Origin: Sinorhizobium sojae CCBAU 05684
GTDB taxonomy: Bacteria; Pseudomonadota; Alphaproteobacteria; Rhizobiales; Rhizobiaceae
Reading direction: 5' to 3'
Length of the DNA: 64,000 nucleotides
Assembly (NCBI RefSeq): GCF_002288525.1
Contig: NZ_CP023068.1
Location: 1,947,514-2,011,513 of the forward strand
In this document: positions 1 through 9,210 of the stretch, in pieces
Numbering within the stretch: position 1 is the first letter of the stretch
How the letters are laid out: each line of letters begins with the position of its first letter
Notes under the pieces: model-generated
The model's input: only the letters and a program-made list of their open reading frames with translations
Databases searched by the model: none
What the model was told of the DNA's origin: nothing
Position numbers and translations under genes: made by a program

Positions 1-1159
1 GCCCCATTGGCTCATGCACCATAATGGTCGCCGGCGCCGTTTCGGTCATGCCCCAGCTCGAGATCATGAGCGGGATGCGCCCTCGAACCTCCATCGCCAT
101 GGTCTCCAGGCTGGTCCAGACGTCCTGCGGCAGCGACGCGCCGGCATAGAAGATCATGTCGAGGTCGCGGAAATAGGCTTCCCGAAGGGCATCGTTGGTT
201 TCCATTTCGCGCACCAGCATCGAGAAGCCGACCGGCACGTTGAAAGAGAGCGTTCCGGGTCTTGCAATGATGTTGCGTATGGTCTCGTCGAACAGCGCCT
301 TGGTGGGTTTGCCGTTGTCGATGCTCAGCGTTCCGCCATGCGCCAACATCATGTTGACGTTATGCGAGCCGCCGAAGACATGATTCCAGGGCAGCCAGTC
401 GCAGATACGCGGCGGCCGGTCCTTTAGAAAGGGCAGGACCGAGGCCAGCTGCGACTGGTTGGCGCACAGCATGCGTTGGGTGGTCAGCACCCCCTTCGGG
501 TCGGACGAAGATCCGGAGGTGAAGAGTATCTTGGCGACCGTATCCGGACCGACCATGGCAAGGCGCCTGTCGATATCGGCCGCCGCGTCCCCTTCGAGCA
601 GTTCCGCGAAGGGAGTGACGGGCCGGGAGGCGCCCTCGGTTGTAGTCGCGACGATCTCGATGCCGTCGAACTGCGGCAGGGACAGCGCGCCGGCATAGCG
701 GCCCGCGTCGTCGACGAAGGCGAGCCTTGGCCGGACCTTGTCCATAAGGTAGGCGAGCCGCGCATGGGCTTCGGGGATCAGAGAATACTGCTCGGCGAGC
801 GGCACCGTCGGCACGCCGGCATATTGCGCGGCGAAGGAAAGTAACGCGTGATCGACGGAGTTGCCGGAGAGGATCGCGACGGGCGTCTCCTGCCCGAGAC
901 CCCGCGCGATGAGCGCGGCGGCAATGGCCCGCACATGCCCGAGCGCCCCGGCGTAGGTGATGTCGCGCCAGCCCTCGCCCGCACGCTCGGAAAGAAACAC
1001 CCGGTCGGGCGCCTCCTCGGCCCAGCGGTGCAGCCAGTCGGCGGTGCGCCTCGCGACCGGATCGAGCGGCAGGTTCGAGGTCAGGAGCAGATGCCCCGGG
1101 AGCTGCCGCATGGAAACGGAATGCGGGACAGTCCGCAGCCCGGTCATCGTGTCGATCAT
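1..1159 (-). CDS. fcs: Feruloyl-CoA synthase (AMP-binding), C-terminus beyond window
   Basis: Acyl-CoA ligase that would activate ferulate, p-coumarate or a related hydroxycinnamate to its CoA thioester with ATP. About 386 N-terminal residues are visible; the frame stays open to the left edge. The adenylate-forming loop ILFTSGSSSDPKGV lies near residues 211-224. The DWLPWNHVFGGSHN stretch near 254-267 resembles feruloyl-CoA synthases, and SSWGMTE near the visible end is the A5 adenylation motif. The ATG at 1159 overlaps the stop of the upstream MarR gene as ATGA, so translation is probably coupled. The neighbours (MarR, TRAP transporter, crotonase, hydroxyacyl-CoA dehydrogenase, pobA) fit CoA-dependent side-chain shortening. 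Another aryl or acyl substrate cannot be excluded. Confidence 0.8.
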   Translation of the reverse strand, partial: MIDTMTGLRTVPHSVSMRQLPGHLLLTSNLPLDPVARRTADWLHRWAEEAPDRVFLSERAGEGWRDITYAGALGHVRAIAAALIARGLGQETPVAILSGNSVDHALLSFAAQYAGVPTVPLAEQYSLIPEAHARLAYLMDKVRPRLAFVDDAGRYAGALSLPQFDGIEIVATTTEGASRPVTPFAELLEGDAAADIDRRLAMVGPDTVAKILFTSGSSSDPKGVLTTQRMLCANQSQLASVLPFLKDRPPRICDWLPWNHVFGGSHNVNMMLAHGGTLSIDNGKPTKALFDETIRNIIARPGTLSFNVPVGFSMLVREMETNDALREAYFRDLDMIFYAGASLPQDVWTSLETMAMEVRGRIPLMISSWGMTETAPATIMVHEPMG

Positions 1160-1611
1160 TGCCTTTCCCCCCGTCGGCGCCGCGCCGCTCGGGCGGCGCG
1201 GTCAAGCAAGCCCCGAAGGACACGCAGTTCCTCCGGGTCGAGTTCGGCAAAAAGCGCCGCCTCGTGCGCCTGCACGGCGGATTCGGCCCGTTGCCACAGC
1301 TCCCGTCCTTCCGCCGTTACCTGCAGCGCATAGGCGCGGCGGTCCGATTCGACCGGCGTGCGTTCAACGGCGCCCATTCCCTCCAGTTCGTCCACGACAA
1401 GCACGACGCCGGAGCGCTTGATATTCAGGATCTGCGAAAGCTGGGTCTGCGAGATGCCGGGGCTCGCCATGATAACCGCAAGCGCCGAGAACGTGCCGAC
1501 CCGCAGGCCCAGTGTTGCGAGCGTCTCGCTCACGTCCTCCTGGACGGGAATGAAGGCCCGCTTCATGTTGTAGCCGACGAACTGGCGCAGCAGCCTATCG
1601 TCCGGCTCCAC
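1156..1611 (-). CDS. MarR family transcriptional regulator
   Basis: A winged-helix regulator of 151 residues from the GTG at 1611. The helix-turn-helix region is near residues 50-85 (GISQTQLSQILNIKRSGV), followed by a wing with DRRAY, and the C-terminus is rich in Arg. MarR proteins in hydroxycinnamate loci (HcaR, CouR, FerC types) are repressors released by the CoA thioester; that role here is inferred from position. The gene lies between the TRAP permease and the feruloyl-CoA synthase. The GTG has no good ribosome binding site. An in-frame ATT at 1650-1648 sits seven bases after a perfect GGAGG (1662-1658) and would add 13 residues, so the real start may be ATT. Confidence 0.88.
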   Translation of the reverse strand: MEPDDRLLRQFVGYNMKRAFIPVQEDVSETLATLGLRVGTFSALAVIMASPGISQTQLSQILNIKRSGVVLVVDELEGMGAVERTPVESDRRAYALQVTAEGRELWQRAESAVQAHEAALFAELDPEELRVLRGLLDRAARAARRRRGERQ

Positions 1612-1662
1612 GGAATCCGTGACTGGATCGGAATTGGCGGTCGCAGAAATGGTCGGGCCTCC

Positions 1663-2985
1663 TCAGTTCGCGACGACATCAACCAGCCAGTAGCTCAGGG
1701 CCGGAAAGCTGATGATGACGGCAATGCGGGTGAATTCGGCAATGATGAACGGCAGCGTGCCTCGGAAGATCTCGATCATGGGAATATCCTTGGCCAGGGC
1801 CGAGATGACGAAGAGGTTCATGCCCACCGGCGGGGTGATCAGGCCCATTTCGACGACGATGAGGGAGATGATGCCGAACCACATTGCCAGGTGCTCGGGG
1901 GTCAGGCCGAAATCGAGCGCCATGATCGTCGGGAAGAAGACGGGCACGGTCAACAGGATCATCGAGAGGCTGTCCATCAGGCAGCCCATGACGAGGTAGA
2001 AGACGACCATCGAGAGCAGGATCAACATCGGCGGAATGCCCGAGCCGGCAAAGAACTCGGCCACCTCGACCGGCATGCGGCTGAGCGCCAGCGCCACGTT
2101 GAACAGATCGGCCCCGAAGACGATCGCAAAGATCATTGCGGTCGATCCGGCGGTGTCGACAAGGCTGTCGATGACCTTCCGGCGGGTGAGCTTGCCCTTG
2201 AGTCGCCCGAGGATAAGGGTCAGTACCACGCCGATCGCCGCGCCTTGAGCCGGGGTGAAGAAGCCGCCATAGATTCCACCGAGGACGATCACGAAGATCA
2301 GGGCCACGTGCCAGATGTCGCGCAGCGAGCGGAGCCGCTGACGCAAGTTCGCCCGTTCACTGGTCGGCCCCTCTTCGGGATAGAGCCGCACATAGACCGA
2401 AATGGCGAGGATGAAGCCGATAACGGCCAATATGCCGGGTATGGTCGCGGCGAGGAACAGCTTGACGATGTTCTGCTCGGTCAGAAGCGCATAGATGATC
2501 AGCACCACCGAGGGTGGGATGAGGATCCCGAGCGTTCCCCCCGCCGCCAGCGCGCCGGAGGAAAGTGCGCTGGAGAAGCCGTGCTTGCGCATCTCCGGCA
2601 TGGCCACGCGCGTCATGGTCGAGGCGGTTGCGAGCGACGAGCCCGAGATCGAGCCGAATAGCGCGCAGCCGGCGACCGCCGCCATCGCAAGACCTCCTTG
2701 CAGATGCCCGATCCAGGACCGCGCCGCGGCGAAGATCGATGCGGAGATGCCGGAATTCGTCGCCAGATGTCCCATCAGGATGAAGAGCGGGACGACGGCG
2801 AAGTCGTAGGACATGAATTTGTCGACCCAGGCCGTATTCAGATAGGCCATCAGCCCCGCTGCCGAGCTCAACTGGACGTAGCCCACCGCGCCCACCAGCC
2901 CCATGGCGAGGGCGATCGGCATGCGAATGAAGATCAGCATAAAGAGCGCTACAACCAGGAGGATGGCGATTGCAAAAGGCGTCAT
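1663..2985 (-). CDS. TRAP transporter large permease (DctM type)
   Basis: A 440-residue hydrophobic protein with about twelve membrane segments. It is the ion-coupled membrane subunit of a tripartite ATP-independent periplasmic transporter. The N-terminus is a long hydrophobic helix, and Gly/Pro-rich stretches such as GGTLGILIPPSVVLIIYALL and a C-terminal MGLITPPVGMNLFVI are typical of DctM. It overlaps the small permease gene by four bases (ATGA at 2985-2982), so the two are probably coupled. Given the downstream CoA ligase the substrate is probably an aromatic or hydroxycinnamic acid, but this is inference from context. Length is normal for the family. Confidence 0.95.
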   Translation of the reverse strand: MTPFAIAILLVVALFMLIFIRMPIALAMGLVGAVGYVQLSSAAGLMAYLNTAWVDKFMSYDFAVVPLFILMGHLATNSGISASIFAAARSWIGHLQGGLAMAAVAGCALFGSISGSSLATASTMTRVAMPEMRKHGFSSALSSGALAAGGTLGILIPPSVVLIIYALLTEQNIVKLFLAATIPGILAVIGFILAISVYVRLYPEEGPTSERANLRQRLRSLRDIWHVALIFVIVLGGIYGGFFTPAQGAAIGVVLTLILGRLKGKLTRRKVIDSLVDTAGSTAMIFAIVFGADLFNVALALSRMPVEVAEFFAGSGIPPMLILLSMVVFYLVMGCLMDSLSMILLTVPVFFPTIMALDFGLTPEHLAMWFGIISLIVVEMGLITPPVGMNLFVISALAKDIPMIEIFRGTLPFIIAEFTRIAVIISFPALSYWLVDVVAN

Positions 2986-3524
2986 GAAGAGGTCCCTATC
3001 CGGAAAGTGCTAGGGAACAGCGCTGCAAGTCCCTGCAGGGCAGCAACGACGGCCGACAGGCCGGTGCCCAGGACCGCCGGAATGTAGACCCACCAGATCG
3101 GGGCGCTGAGGAGCATGGTCCGGTCGCCGTAGCCACGCACTTCGACCATGCCCTGGAAGAGCCGCCAGCACAGAAGGCCCCAGGCCAGCCCGAAGACCAG
3201 CGTCCAGATCGCGTCAATGGTCCGGTTGGCCGCACCCGGCAACCAGTTGGTGAACACGTCGACCATGACATGTCCCCTCGCCAACTGGCACAGCGGCAGA
3301 AACAATGAGGCGCAGGCTGCGCAGGAGAGTTCCACCAATTCGAACTCGCCGCGGATGGCGCCAAGGCCCAGGGTGGCACTGGCAACTGATAGGGTCACCA
3401 TCAAGGCAGCGCCGAGAACGACCAGCCCGCCGAGACCTGCGAGCGCTGTACAGGAGACATGGAGCAGCTGGAACAGGAGGGAGTCTCCCTCCTGTTCGCC
3501 CCCGATGGGAAGGCGTTCCGCCAT
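2982..3524 (-). CDS. TRAP transporter small permease (DctQ type)
   Basis: A 180-residue membrane protein with four predicted transmembrane helices: a first helix near residues 30-52, one with the CAACASLFLPLCQLARGHVM region that is typical of DctQ, and two near the C-terminus. It partners the DctM-type permease and the periplasmic binding protein, which flank it. The gap to the binding-protein gene is two bases and the overlap with the large permease is four, so the three subunits are in one transcript. The substrate cannot be read from this subunit. Confidence 0.93.
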   Translation of the reverse strand: MAERLPIGGEQEGDSLLFQLLHVSCTALAGLGGLVVLGAALMVTLSVASATLGLGAIRGEFELVELSCAACASLFLPLCQLARGHVMVDVFTNWLPGAANRTIDAIWTLVFGLAWGLLCWRLFQGMVEVRGYGDRTMLLSAPIWWVYIPAVLGTGLSAVVAALQGLAALFPSTFRIGTSS

Positions 3525-3526
3525 GG

Positions 3527-4567
3527 TCAGCCCCCGTCGAGCAGTTCGTTCGCACGGGCCATGATTGCGGCGCCGTCATGGCCCGCATCGTTGAGCTTGG
3601 CGATCCAGGCGTCATAGATCGGCGCCGCGGCCTCGCGCCAGGCCGCGACTTCCTCGACCGGAATCTCGACGATCTGATTGCCCTGCTTCTCGACCACCGA
3701 CTTGCCGAAGGCCTCGAATTCATCGAACTGCTTGCCGAGCCGATGCGACAGGGCCATGCCGGACGCCGCGTCGATGACGCCGCGCAGATCGTCCGAAAGG
3801 CTTTCGTATCTGGCCTGGTTCATGACCAGTGCAAAGGTATTGGCATAGAGCCCGCGTGCCGCCGGCGCCGGCGCCGCGCTGTAGGATGTCAACTCCTGCA
3901 GCTTGAAGGCCGGTACGACCTCATAGGGCAGGCAACAACCGTCGATCACGCCGTTCGAGAGGCCCACCACCATTTCCGTTACCGGGAAGAAGACCACCTC
4001 CGCGCCGAGATTGGCCAGGAGATCACCGGTCGACTGGTTGGGCGCCCTGAGCTTCAGGCCCTTCAGATCGGCCTTGCTTCGCACTGGCGCGTCGCGGGTG
4101 TGCAGCTTACCGCCATCATGGGTGTGGAAGGCCAGGACCTTCATGCCGCGGTATTCGTTCTGGCCGAACTCGTCCATCAGCTTGTGCATGGCCACCGAGG
4201 TTTTCTCGGCGTTGGTCACCATGAAGGGGTTCGCCATGGTCTCGGCAACCGGAAACCGGCCGGGCGTATAGACCGGCAACGTCCAGGCGATGTCGCAAAT
4301 GCCCTGCCGCGTCTGGTCGGCAAGTTGCGGCGGCTTGCCGCCAAGCTGCATGGCCGGGAAGATCTGCACCTCAATCGCCCCGTTCGAGGCCGCGGTCAGT
4401 TCGGCGGCCCAGGGCTCGAAAAACTTCGTCTGCATCGGCGCAACGCCCGGCAGGAAGTGATGCAGCCGAAGGGTCACCTCGGCGGCATGCGCCCGCGTCA
4501 GGATTGCGGGCGCGGCTAGCGCCGCCCCGATCGACGCTAAAATCGTCCGTCTCGTAAAGCTGGCCAT
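3527..4567 (-). CDS. TRAP transporter substrate-binding protein (DctP type)
   Basis: A 346-residue periplasmic solute receptor. The N-terminus has RRTILASIGAALAAPAIL followed by an AHA cleavage site, resembling a twin-arginine (Tat) signal. The mature protein starts with the beta strand EVTLRLHHFLPG and carries the DctP pattern, including KLRAPN near residue 170, where the family places the arginine that binds the substrate carboxylate. The start has a good GGGAGG site. It is the first TRAP gene, 46 bases after the crotonase gene. Its neighbours suggest that it binds a phenylpropanoid acid, which is unproven. Confidence 0.93.
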   Translation of the reverse strand: MASFTRRTILASIGAALAAPAILTRAHAAEVTLRLHHFLPGVAPMQTKFFEPWAAELTAASNGAIEVQIFPAMQLGGKPPQLADQTRQGICDIAWTLPVYTPGRFPVAETMANPFMVTNAEKTSVAMHKLMDEFGQNEYRGMKVLAFHTHDGGKLHTRDAPVRSKADLKGLKLRAPNQSTGDLLANLGAEVVFFPVTEMVVGLSNGVIDGCCLPYEVVPAFKLQELTSYSAAPAPAARGLYANTFALVMNQARYESLSDDLRGVIDAASGMALSHRLGKQFDEFEAFGKSVVEKQGNQIVEIPVEEVAAWREAAAPIYDAWIAKLNDAGHDGAAIMARANELLDGG

Positions 4568-4613
4568 CGATATTCCTCCCTCTATCTCGACCTACCACTC
4601 TGGCTATTGCGTT

Positions 4614-5408
4614 CTATCGGAATTCCGGCTTCCGCTTTTCGAGGAAGGCCCGCAGGCCTTCCTGCGCATCCGCACTGGTCTGCGACACGGCCGCCGCCAG
4701 GCTCTCGGTAAAGAGGCCGTCGCTGCGCGACATGTCGGAGATCCGGCTGATAGCCTGGATCATCATGAAATTCGAAAGCTGGGCGTTCTCCGCGATCTTC
4801 TGCGCCAGCTCGCGCGCGAGCGACATCGCCTCGCCCTCGCCCACTACATAGTGCGTGAGGCCCAATGCCAATCCTTCCTCGGCGCCGTATTTACGGCCGG
4901 TCAGCATCATCTCGCACATCCGGTCGGAGCCGAGGATGCGGCCGATGCGGACGCTGGCACCGCCGCCGACATAGATGCCGCGCCGCCCCTCCGGCAGCTG
5001 GAATATGGCCGAGGGCTCGGCAATCCGCACATGCGTCGAGGCCGCAAGCTCCAGCCCGCCGCCGATGACGGCGCCGTACATGGCCGAAACAACCGGCAGG
5101 CCCGAAAACTGAACGAGATCCATCACCCGGTGCCAGTTGCGCGAATGCCGCATCGTGCCCTCGGCATCGCGGGTCACGTGCTCGCTGAGGTCGAGCCCCG
5201 AACAGAAATGCCCCGCCTTGCCGGTCAGGATGACGACGCGGACTCCCTCGGGCGGCCTCGCAAAGAACGCGTCGATCGCATCAAGCAGGGCGTCGCACAT
5301 CGCATTGCGCTTCTCGGGCCGGTTCATGGTCAAAATGGCGAGCGGGCCATCGATCTCGACGGTCAGAATCCGTGCTGCGGCTTTGGGTTTGACGTGCGCC
5401 TGTGACAA
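4614..5408 (-). CDS. Enoyl-CoA hydratase/isomerase family protein (crotonase)
   Basis: A 264-residue crotonase-fold enzyme. The CoA-binding and oxyanion-hole segments are present: NRPEKRNAM near residue 30, GHFCSGLDLSEH near 70, and GAVIGGGLELA near 110-120. A Glu in the GRRGIYVGGG region may be catalytic. In this operon it probably hydrates feruloyl- or p-coumaroyl-CoA. Whether it is a plain hydratase (with the adjacent dehydrogenase) or a hydratase-lyase releasing an aldehyde cannot be decided. The start appears to be TTG at 5408, with AGGAG overlapping the stop of the upstream SDR; no in-frame ATG lies upstream. Confidence 0.88.
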   Translation of the reverse strand: MSQAHVKPKAAARILTVEIDGPLAILTMNRPEKRNAMCDALLDAIDAFFARPPEGVRVVILTGKAGHFCSGLDLSEHVTRDAEGTMRHSRNWHRVMDLVQFSGLPVVSAMYGAVIGGGLELAASTHVRIAEPSAIFQLPEGRRGIYVGGGASVRIGRILGSDRMCEMMLTGRKYGAEEGLALGLTHYVVGEGEAMSLARELAQKIAENAQLSNFMMIQAISRISDMSRSDGLFTESLAAAVSQTSADAQEGLRAFLEKRKPEFR

Positions 5409-5418
5409 AAGCCATCTC

Positions 5419-6180
5419 CTATTTGATCGGCATGCGCGCGGCCGCGTCCAGGCGGATCACCGAGCCGTTCAGCATTGGATTTTCGACGATGCATTGCACC
5501 AGCCGGGCGAATTCGTTCGCGTCGCCCATCCTTGAAGGAAACGGCACCGCCTTGAGGATTTCCCCGCGGACATCGTCGGGCAGACCCGCGCTCATGGCGG
5601 TTTCGAAAAGCCCCGGAGCGATGGCCATGACCCGGATGCCGAAACGCGCCAGTTCGCGGGCGGCTGGCAGCGTCATCGAGGCCACTCCGCCTTTCGAGGC
5701 GGAATAGGCGGCCTGCCCGAGCTGCCCGTCTTCATAGGCGATTGAGGCTGTATTGATGATTACACCCCTTGCGCCATCCCCGTCGAGCCGCTCGGCCGCG
5801 GCCATTGCCCGCGCCGCAACGCTCATCACGGTGTAGGTGCCCAGCAGGTTGACCCGCAGCGTGCGCTCGAACGCACCGATGGTAAGGTTGCCGTCACGCG
5901 GCAGGATGCGGGCCGCCGTGCCGATGCCGGCGCAGGAGACGACGACGCGCGGCACGCCGAGCTTGTCCAAGAGGCGACCGAATGCCGCCTCCACCGCCGC
6001 CGCGTCGGAGACGTCGGCGCCCAAGGCCAATCCGCCGATGTCGGCGGTAACAGCCGCTGCCGCGTCCTCGCTCAGATCGATGCAGACGACTTTGGCGCCG
6101 AGCCCGGCAAGGTGCCGCGCGGTCGCCGCCCCAAGACCGCTGCCCGCTCCCGTCACCACGGCCACGTGCCCTTTGATCAT
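5419..6180 (-). CDS. SDR oxidoreductase, type-II 3-hydroxyacyl-CoA dehydrogenase-like
   Basis: A 253-residue short-chain dehydrogenase. It has the NAD-binding TGAGSGLG near residues 10-17, a DLS motif suggesting NAD preference, and the catalytic Ser and YSASK (Tyr-Lys). The insert around the SIAYEDGQLGQAAY region and the APGLFET and PFPSRMG segments match type-II (HSD17B10-like) 3-hydroxyacyl-CoA dehydrogenases. In this operon it would oxidise the 3-hydroxy-phenylpropanoyl-CoA made by the crotonase, implying a beta-oxidative route. The thiolase that should follow is not in the window. It is the first gene of the operon and has a GGGAGG site before its ATG. Confidence 0.87.
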   Translation of the reverse strand: MIKGHVAVVTGAGSGLGAATARHLAGLGAKVVCIDLSEDAAAAVTADIGGLALGADVSDAAAVEAAFGRLLDKLGVPRVVVSCAGIGTAARILPRDGNLTIGAFERTLRVNLLGTYTVMSVAARAMAAAERLDGDGARGVIINTASIAYEDGQLGQAAYSASKGGVASMTLPAARELARFGIRVMAIAPGLFETAMSAGLPDDVRGEILKAVPFPSRMGDANEFARLVQCIVENPMLNGSVIRLDAAARMPIK

Positions 6181-6215
6181 CGCATTTCCTCCCTCATCAA
6201 TTTGTTATGCAGAAC

Positions 6216-6238
6216 TATTGTTATGTCAATGAACAATA
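6216..6238. promoter_or_regulatory. Inverted repeat over a probable -35, candidate MarR operator
   Basis: The arms TATTGTT (6216-6222) and AACAATA (6232-6238) are exact inverted repeats separated by nine bases. On the minus strand the spacer contains TTGACA, a consensus -35, with an AT-rich -10-like ATAACA about 15 bases on. The site is 36-58 bases before the SDR that opens the operon. Its dyad symmetry and promoter overlap fit repression by the operon's own MarR protein. Confidence 0.6.
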
Positions 6239-6269
6239 TTTCAGACTAACAAAATCGATGGCGTTGCTC

Positions 6270-7559
<1,290 letters not shown>

Positions 7560-7618
7560 TCAATGGACTTTTCCGCCAACAAATTGCACAAATAGAACAT
7601 TGACCCAGAAGGAGTTCG

Positions 7619-8506
7619 ATGAAGCGCCCCGTCCCGACCTATGAACTCTATGGCGAAGAATCCGGAGAACGGCCGGAATTTTGGCTGCACTGCGAGACGA
7701 TTCCGTCTCGCAGCAGCCTTCACCATTGGGAGATCGGACTGCACCGCCACGAGAATTTCTTTCAGATCCTGTACATCGCCGGCGGCTCCGGCGATGCGAT
7801 CTTCGGCGAGCGGACGGAGCCTATTTCGCCGCCGACGGTCATCACCGTCCCGCCGGCCGCAAGTCACGGCTTTCGTTTCTCTCGCGACGTGGACGGCTTC
7901 GTCTTCACGATTCTCGCATCCCATCTGCCGGCTTCTTCGGGCGGACGAAGCAGGCTGGGCTCGTGGCTCGCTGCACCGCGCCTGGCGCCGCTCGGTGGTG
8001 GAGAAGACGGGCGATATATCGCCGACACATTGAAGCGTCTTGCCGCAGAATGGGAGGCACGGCGCAGCCACCGCACCGTACTCCTCGACAGCTATCTGAT
8101 TACGGTTTTGACCTTGGCGGCACGGCTTGCACAAGCGCCGCCGAACGGGAATGCGCCGGGGGAAACCAATAACGAGCGGCGGATGGAGCTCTTCGAGGCG
8201 CTCCTTCAGCAACATTATCTCTTGCATCGGCCGGCCACCTTCTATGCAAGAGAACTCAGCCTGTCGCCGACGCATCTCAACCGCATCACACGGGCGATGA
8301 CCGGAAAAAGCGTGCAGGAAATCATTGCTGCAAGGCTCCTCACCGCCGCCCGGCGCGAGCTTGTCTTTACCCGCTCAAGCGTGCAGGAAATCAGCTTCCG
8401 TCTGGGCTTTTCCGACCCGGCCTATTTCTCGCGCTTCTTCGTCCGCCACAATGGCATGACGCCGCGCGCCTGGCGGATCGCCGAGCGGCAGAGGCTTGGG
8501 GCGTGA
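7619..8506 (+). CDS. pobR: AraC family regulator of pobA
   Basis: A 295-residue activator divergent from pobA. The N-terminal half has a cupin-like sensing region (HRHENFFQILYI near residues 43-54, VPPAASHGF near 80). The C-terminal AraC domain has two helix-turn-helix units: ELSLSPTHLNRITRAMTG, then EISFRLGFSDPAYFSRFF and a terminal GMTPRAWR. This is the PobR class known to activate pobA with 4-hydroxybenzoate. The ATG has an AGAAGGAG site. Adjacency and divergence are the main evidence for the ligand. Confidence 0.9.
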   Translation: MKRPVPTYELYGEESGERPEFWLHCETIPSRSSLHHWEIGLHRHENFFQILYIAGGSGDAIFGERTEPISPPTVITVPPAASHGFRFSRDVDGFVFTILASHLPASSGGRSRLGSWLAAPRLAPLGGGEDGRYIADTLKRLAAEWEARRSHRTVLLDSYLITVLTLAARLAQAPPNGNAPGETNNERRMELFEALLQQHYLLHRPATFYARELSLSPTHLNRITRAMTGKSVQEIIAARLLTAARRELVFTRSSVQEISFRLGFSDPAYFSRFFVRHNGMTPRAWRIAERQRLGA

Positions 8507-8509
8507 CCG

Positions 8510-8564
8510 GCACTGTAGAATCCGTGCATCGCGTTTTGCGAAGGTCCCGGCTCGCCAGCCGGGC
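8510..8564. repeat. Partial copy of a dispersed intergenic palindromic repeat
   Basis: The stretch CACTGTAGAATCCGTGCATCG followed by a CCCGGCTCGCCAGCCGGG hairpin matches, with changes, part of the element seen best at 59166-59250. It fills the gap between the converging pobR and DUF6494 genes and may act as a terminator for both. Confidence 0.5.
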
Positions 8565-8756
8565 CTAGGGAAGCTCGATCTCTCCGTCGATTACGTGATT
8601 GAGGCCAGTGCCTTCCGCCGTCAGCGTCATGCGGACCTTCAGCGTCTTGCCGCCGACCTGGCCTTCACGCACCGTCTCCTCGATCTTGCGCTGCGAGGTG
8701 ACACCGACTTCCTTCAGGAACTTGCGGGTCGACATGTTGAAGGCGTCTTCGCTCAT
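8565..8756 (-). CDS. Small conserved protein, DUF6494-like
   Basis: A 63-residue soluble protein starting MSEDAFNMSTRKFLKEVGVT and ending in a short beta-rich segment (TLTAEGTGLNHVIDGEIELP). It resembles a small family of unknown function (DUF6494 by recollection, not checked). The start at 8756 is chosen because GAGGAG lies ten bases upstream; a longer frame adds eight residues with no site. It appears monocistronic, with a strong hairpin upstream. No function can be assigned. Confidence 0.8.
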   Translation of the reverse strand: MSEDAFNMSTRKFLKEVGVTSQRKIEETVREGQVGGKTLKVRMTLTAEGTGLNHVIDGEIELP

Positions 8757-8838
8757 GGCAGAACTCCTCTTCGTCCGCATGGGATTGTAAGGGAAGGCAT
8801 GCGGTCATGAAAGCGGACGGTGACCCCCGTACCATAGA

Positions 8839-8874
8839 AAAGACCCCGAGCGCGGAGGAGGCGTCGGGGTCTTT
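8839..8874. terminator. Bidirectional terminator-like hairpin
   Basis: Perfect 11-base arms AAAGACCCCGA and TCGGGGTCTTT flank a 14-base loop. The arms end in T on either strand, as in a two-way intrinsic terminator. It would stop transcripts coming from 9211 before the small DUF6494 gene. It could instead be a free-standing REP-like element. Confidence 0.6.
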
Positions 8875-9098
8875 GAACCGATCGGGCCCGGGAGGAGGGA
8901 GTGCAACCGATCGACGTCTTGCGCAAATGGGAGGAGTTGCTGCGCGTTAACGAAGGTGAGAATAGCGCATTCTTTCGCATGAAATTGTGCCCTGGGTTAC
9001 AACGCAGCCCCGCAAGGCGCAGACCGACCGGTGTGGACTTGCAGAGGGAGGGGCGCGGCGCCCGAACGGGCGCGGCCGAAACGGGCCATGAGATCACA

Positions 9099-9202
9099 AT
9101 GATTTTAGGTCGGATCGACCTAAAATCATGAACGTGATCGATTCTAAGAAGTTCGCGCGGGATGCGGGCGGAAAACCGCGCACACTTTTCCTCATCCCGC
9201 GC
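9099..9202. repeat. Rhizobial mosaic intergenic repeat, copy 1
   Basis: Two dyads side by side. The first (9099-9129) has perfect 14-base arms beginning ATGATTTTAGGTCG around a three-base centre. The second has ten-base arms GCGCGGGATG (9155-9164) and CATCCCGCGC (9193-9202) enclosing GGAAAACCGCGCACACTTTT. The same two blocks occur in reverse order and orientation at 12732-12823. It resembles RIME-type elements of rhizobia; the exact family is not verified. Confidence 0.75.
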
Positions 9203-9210
9203 TAGGGCGC

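Larger units (their letters stand above)
8757..9210. other. Non-coding interval with hairpin and mosaic repeat
   Basis: No credible gene lies between the DUF6494 gene and the flavin-nucleotide-binding gene. It holds a strong hairpin (8839-8874) and a mosaic palindromic repeat (9099-9202), with a stretch of low-information sequence between them. Confidence 0.6.

Noticed and set aside
360..1250. A 296-codon minus-strand frame near the left edge
   Set aside because: Frame-shifted reading of the feruloyl-CoA synthase gene, whose real frame runs unbroken to the window edge.
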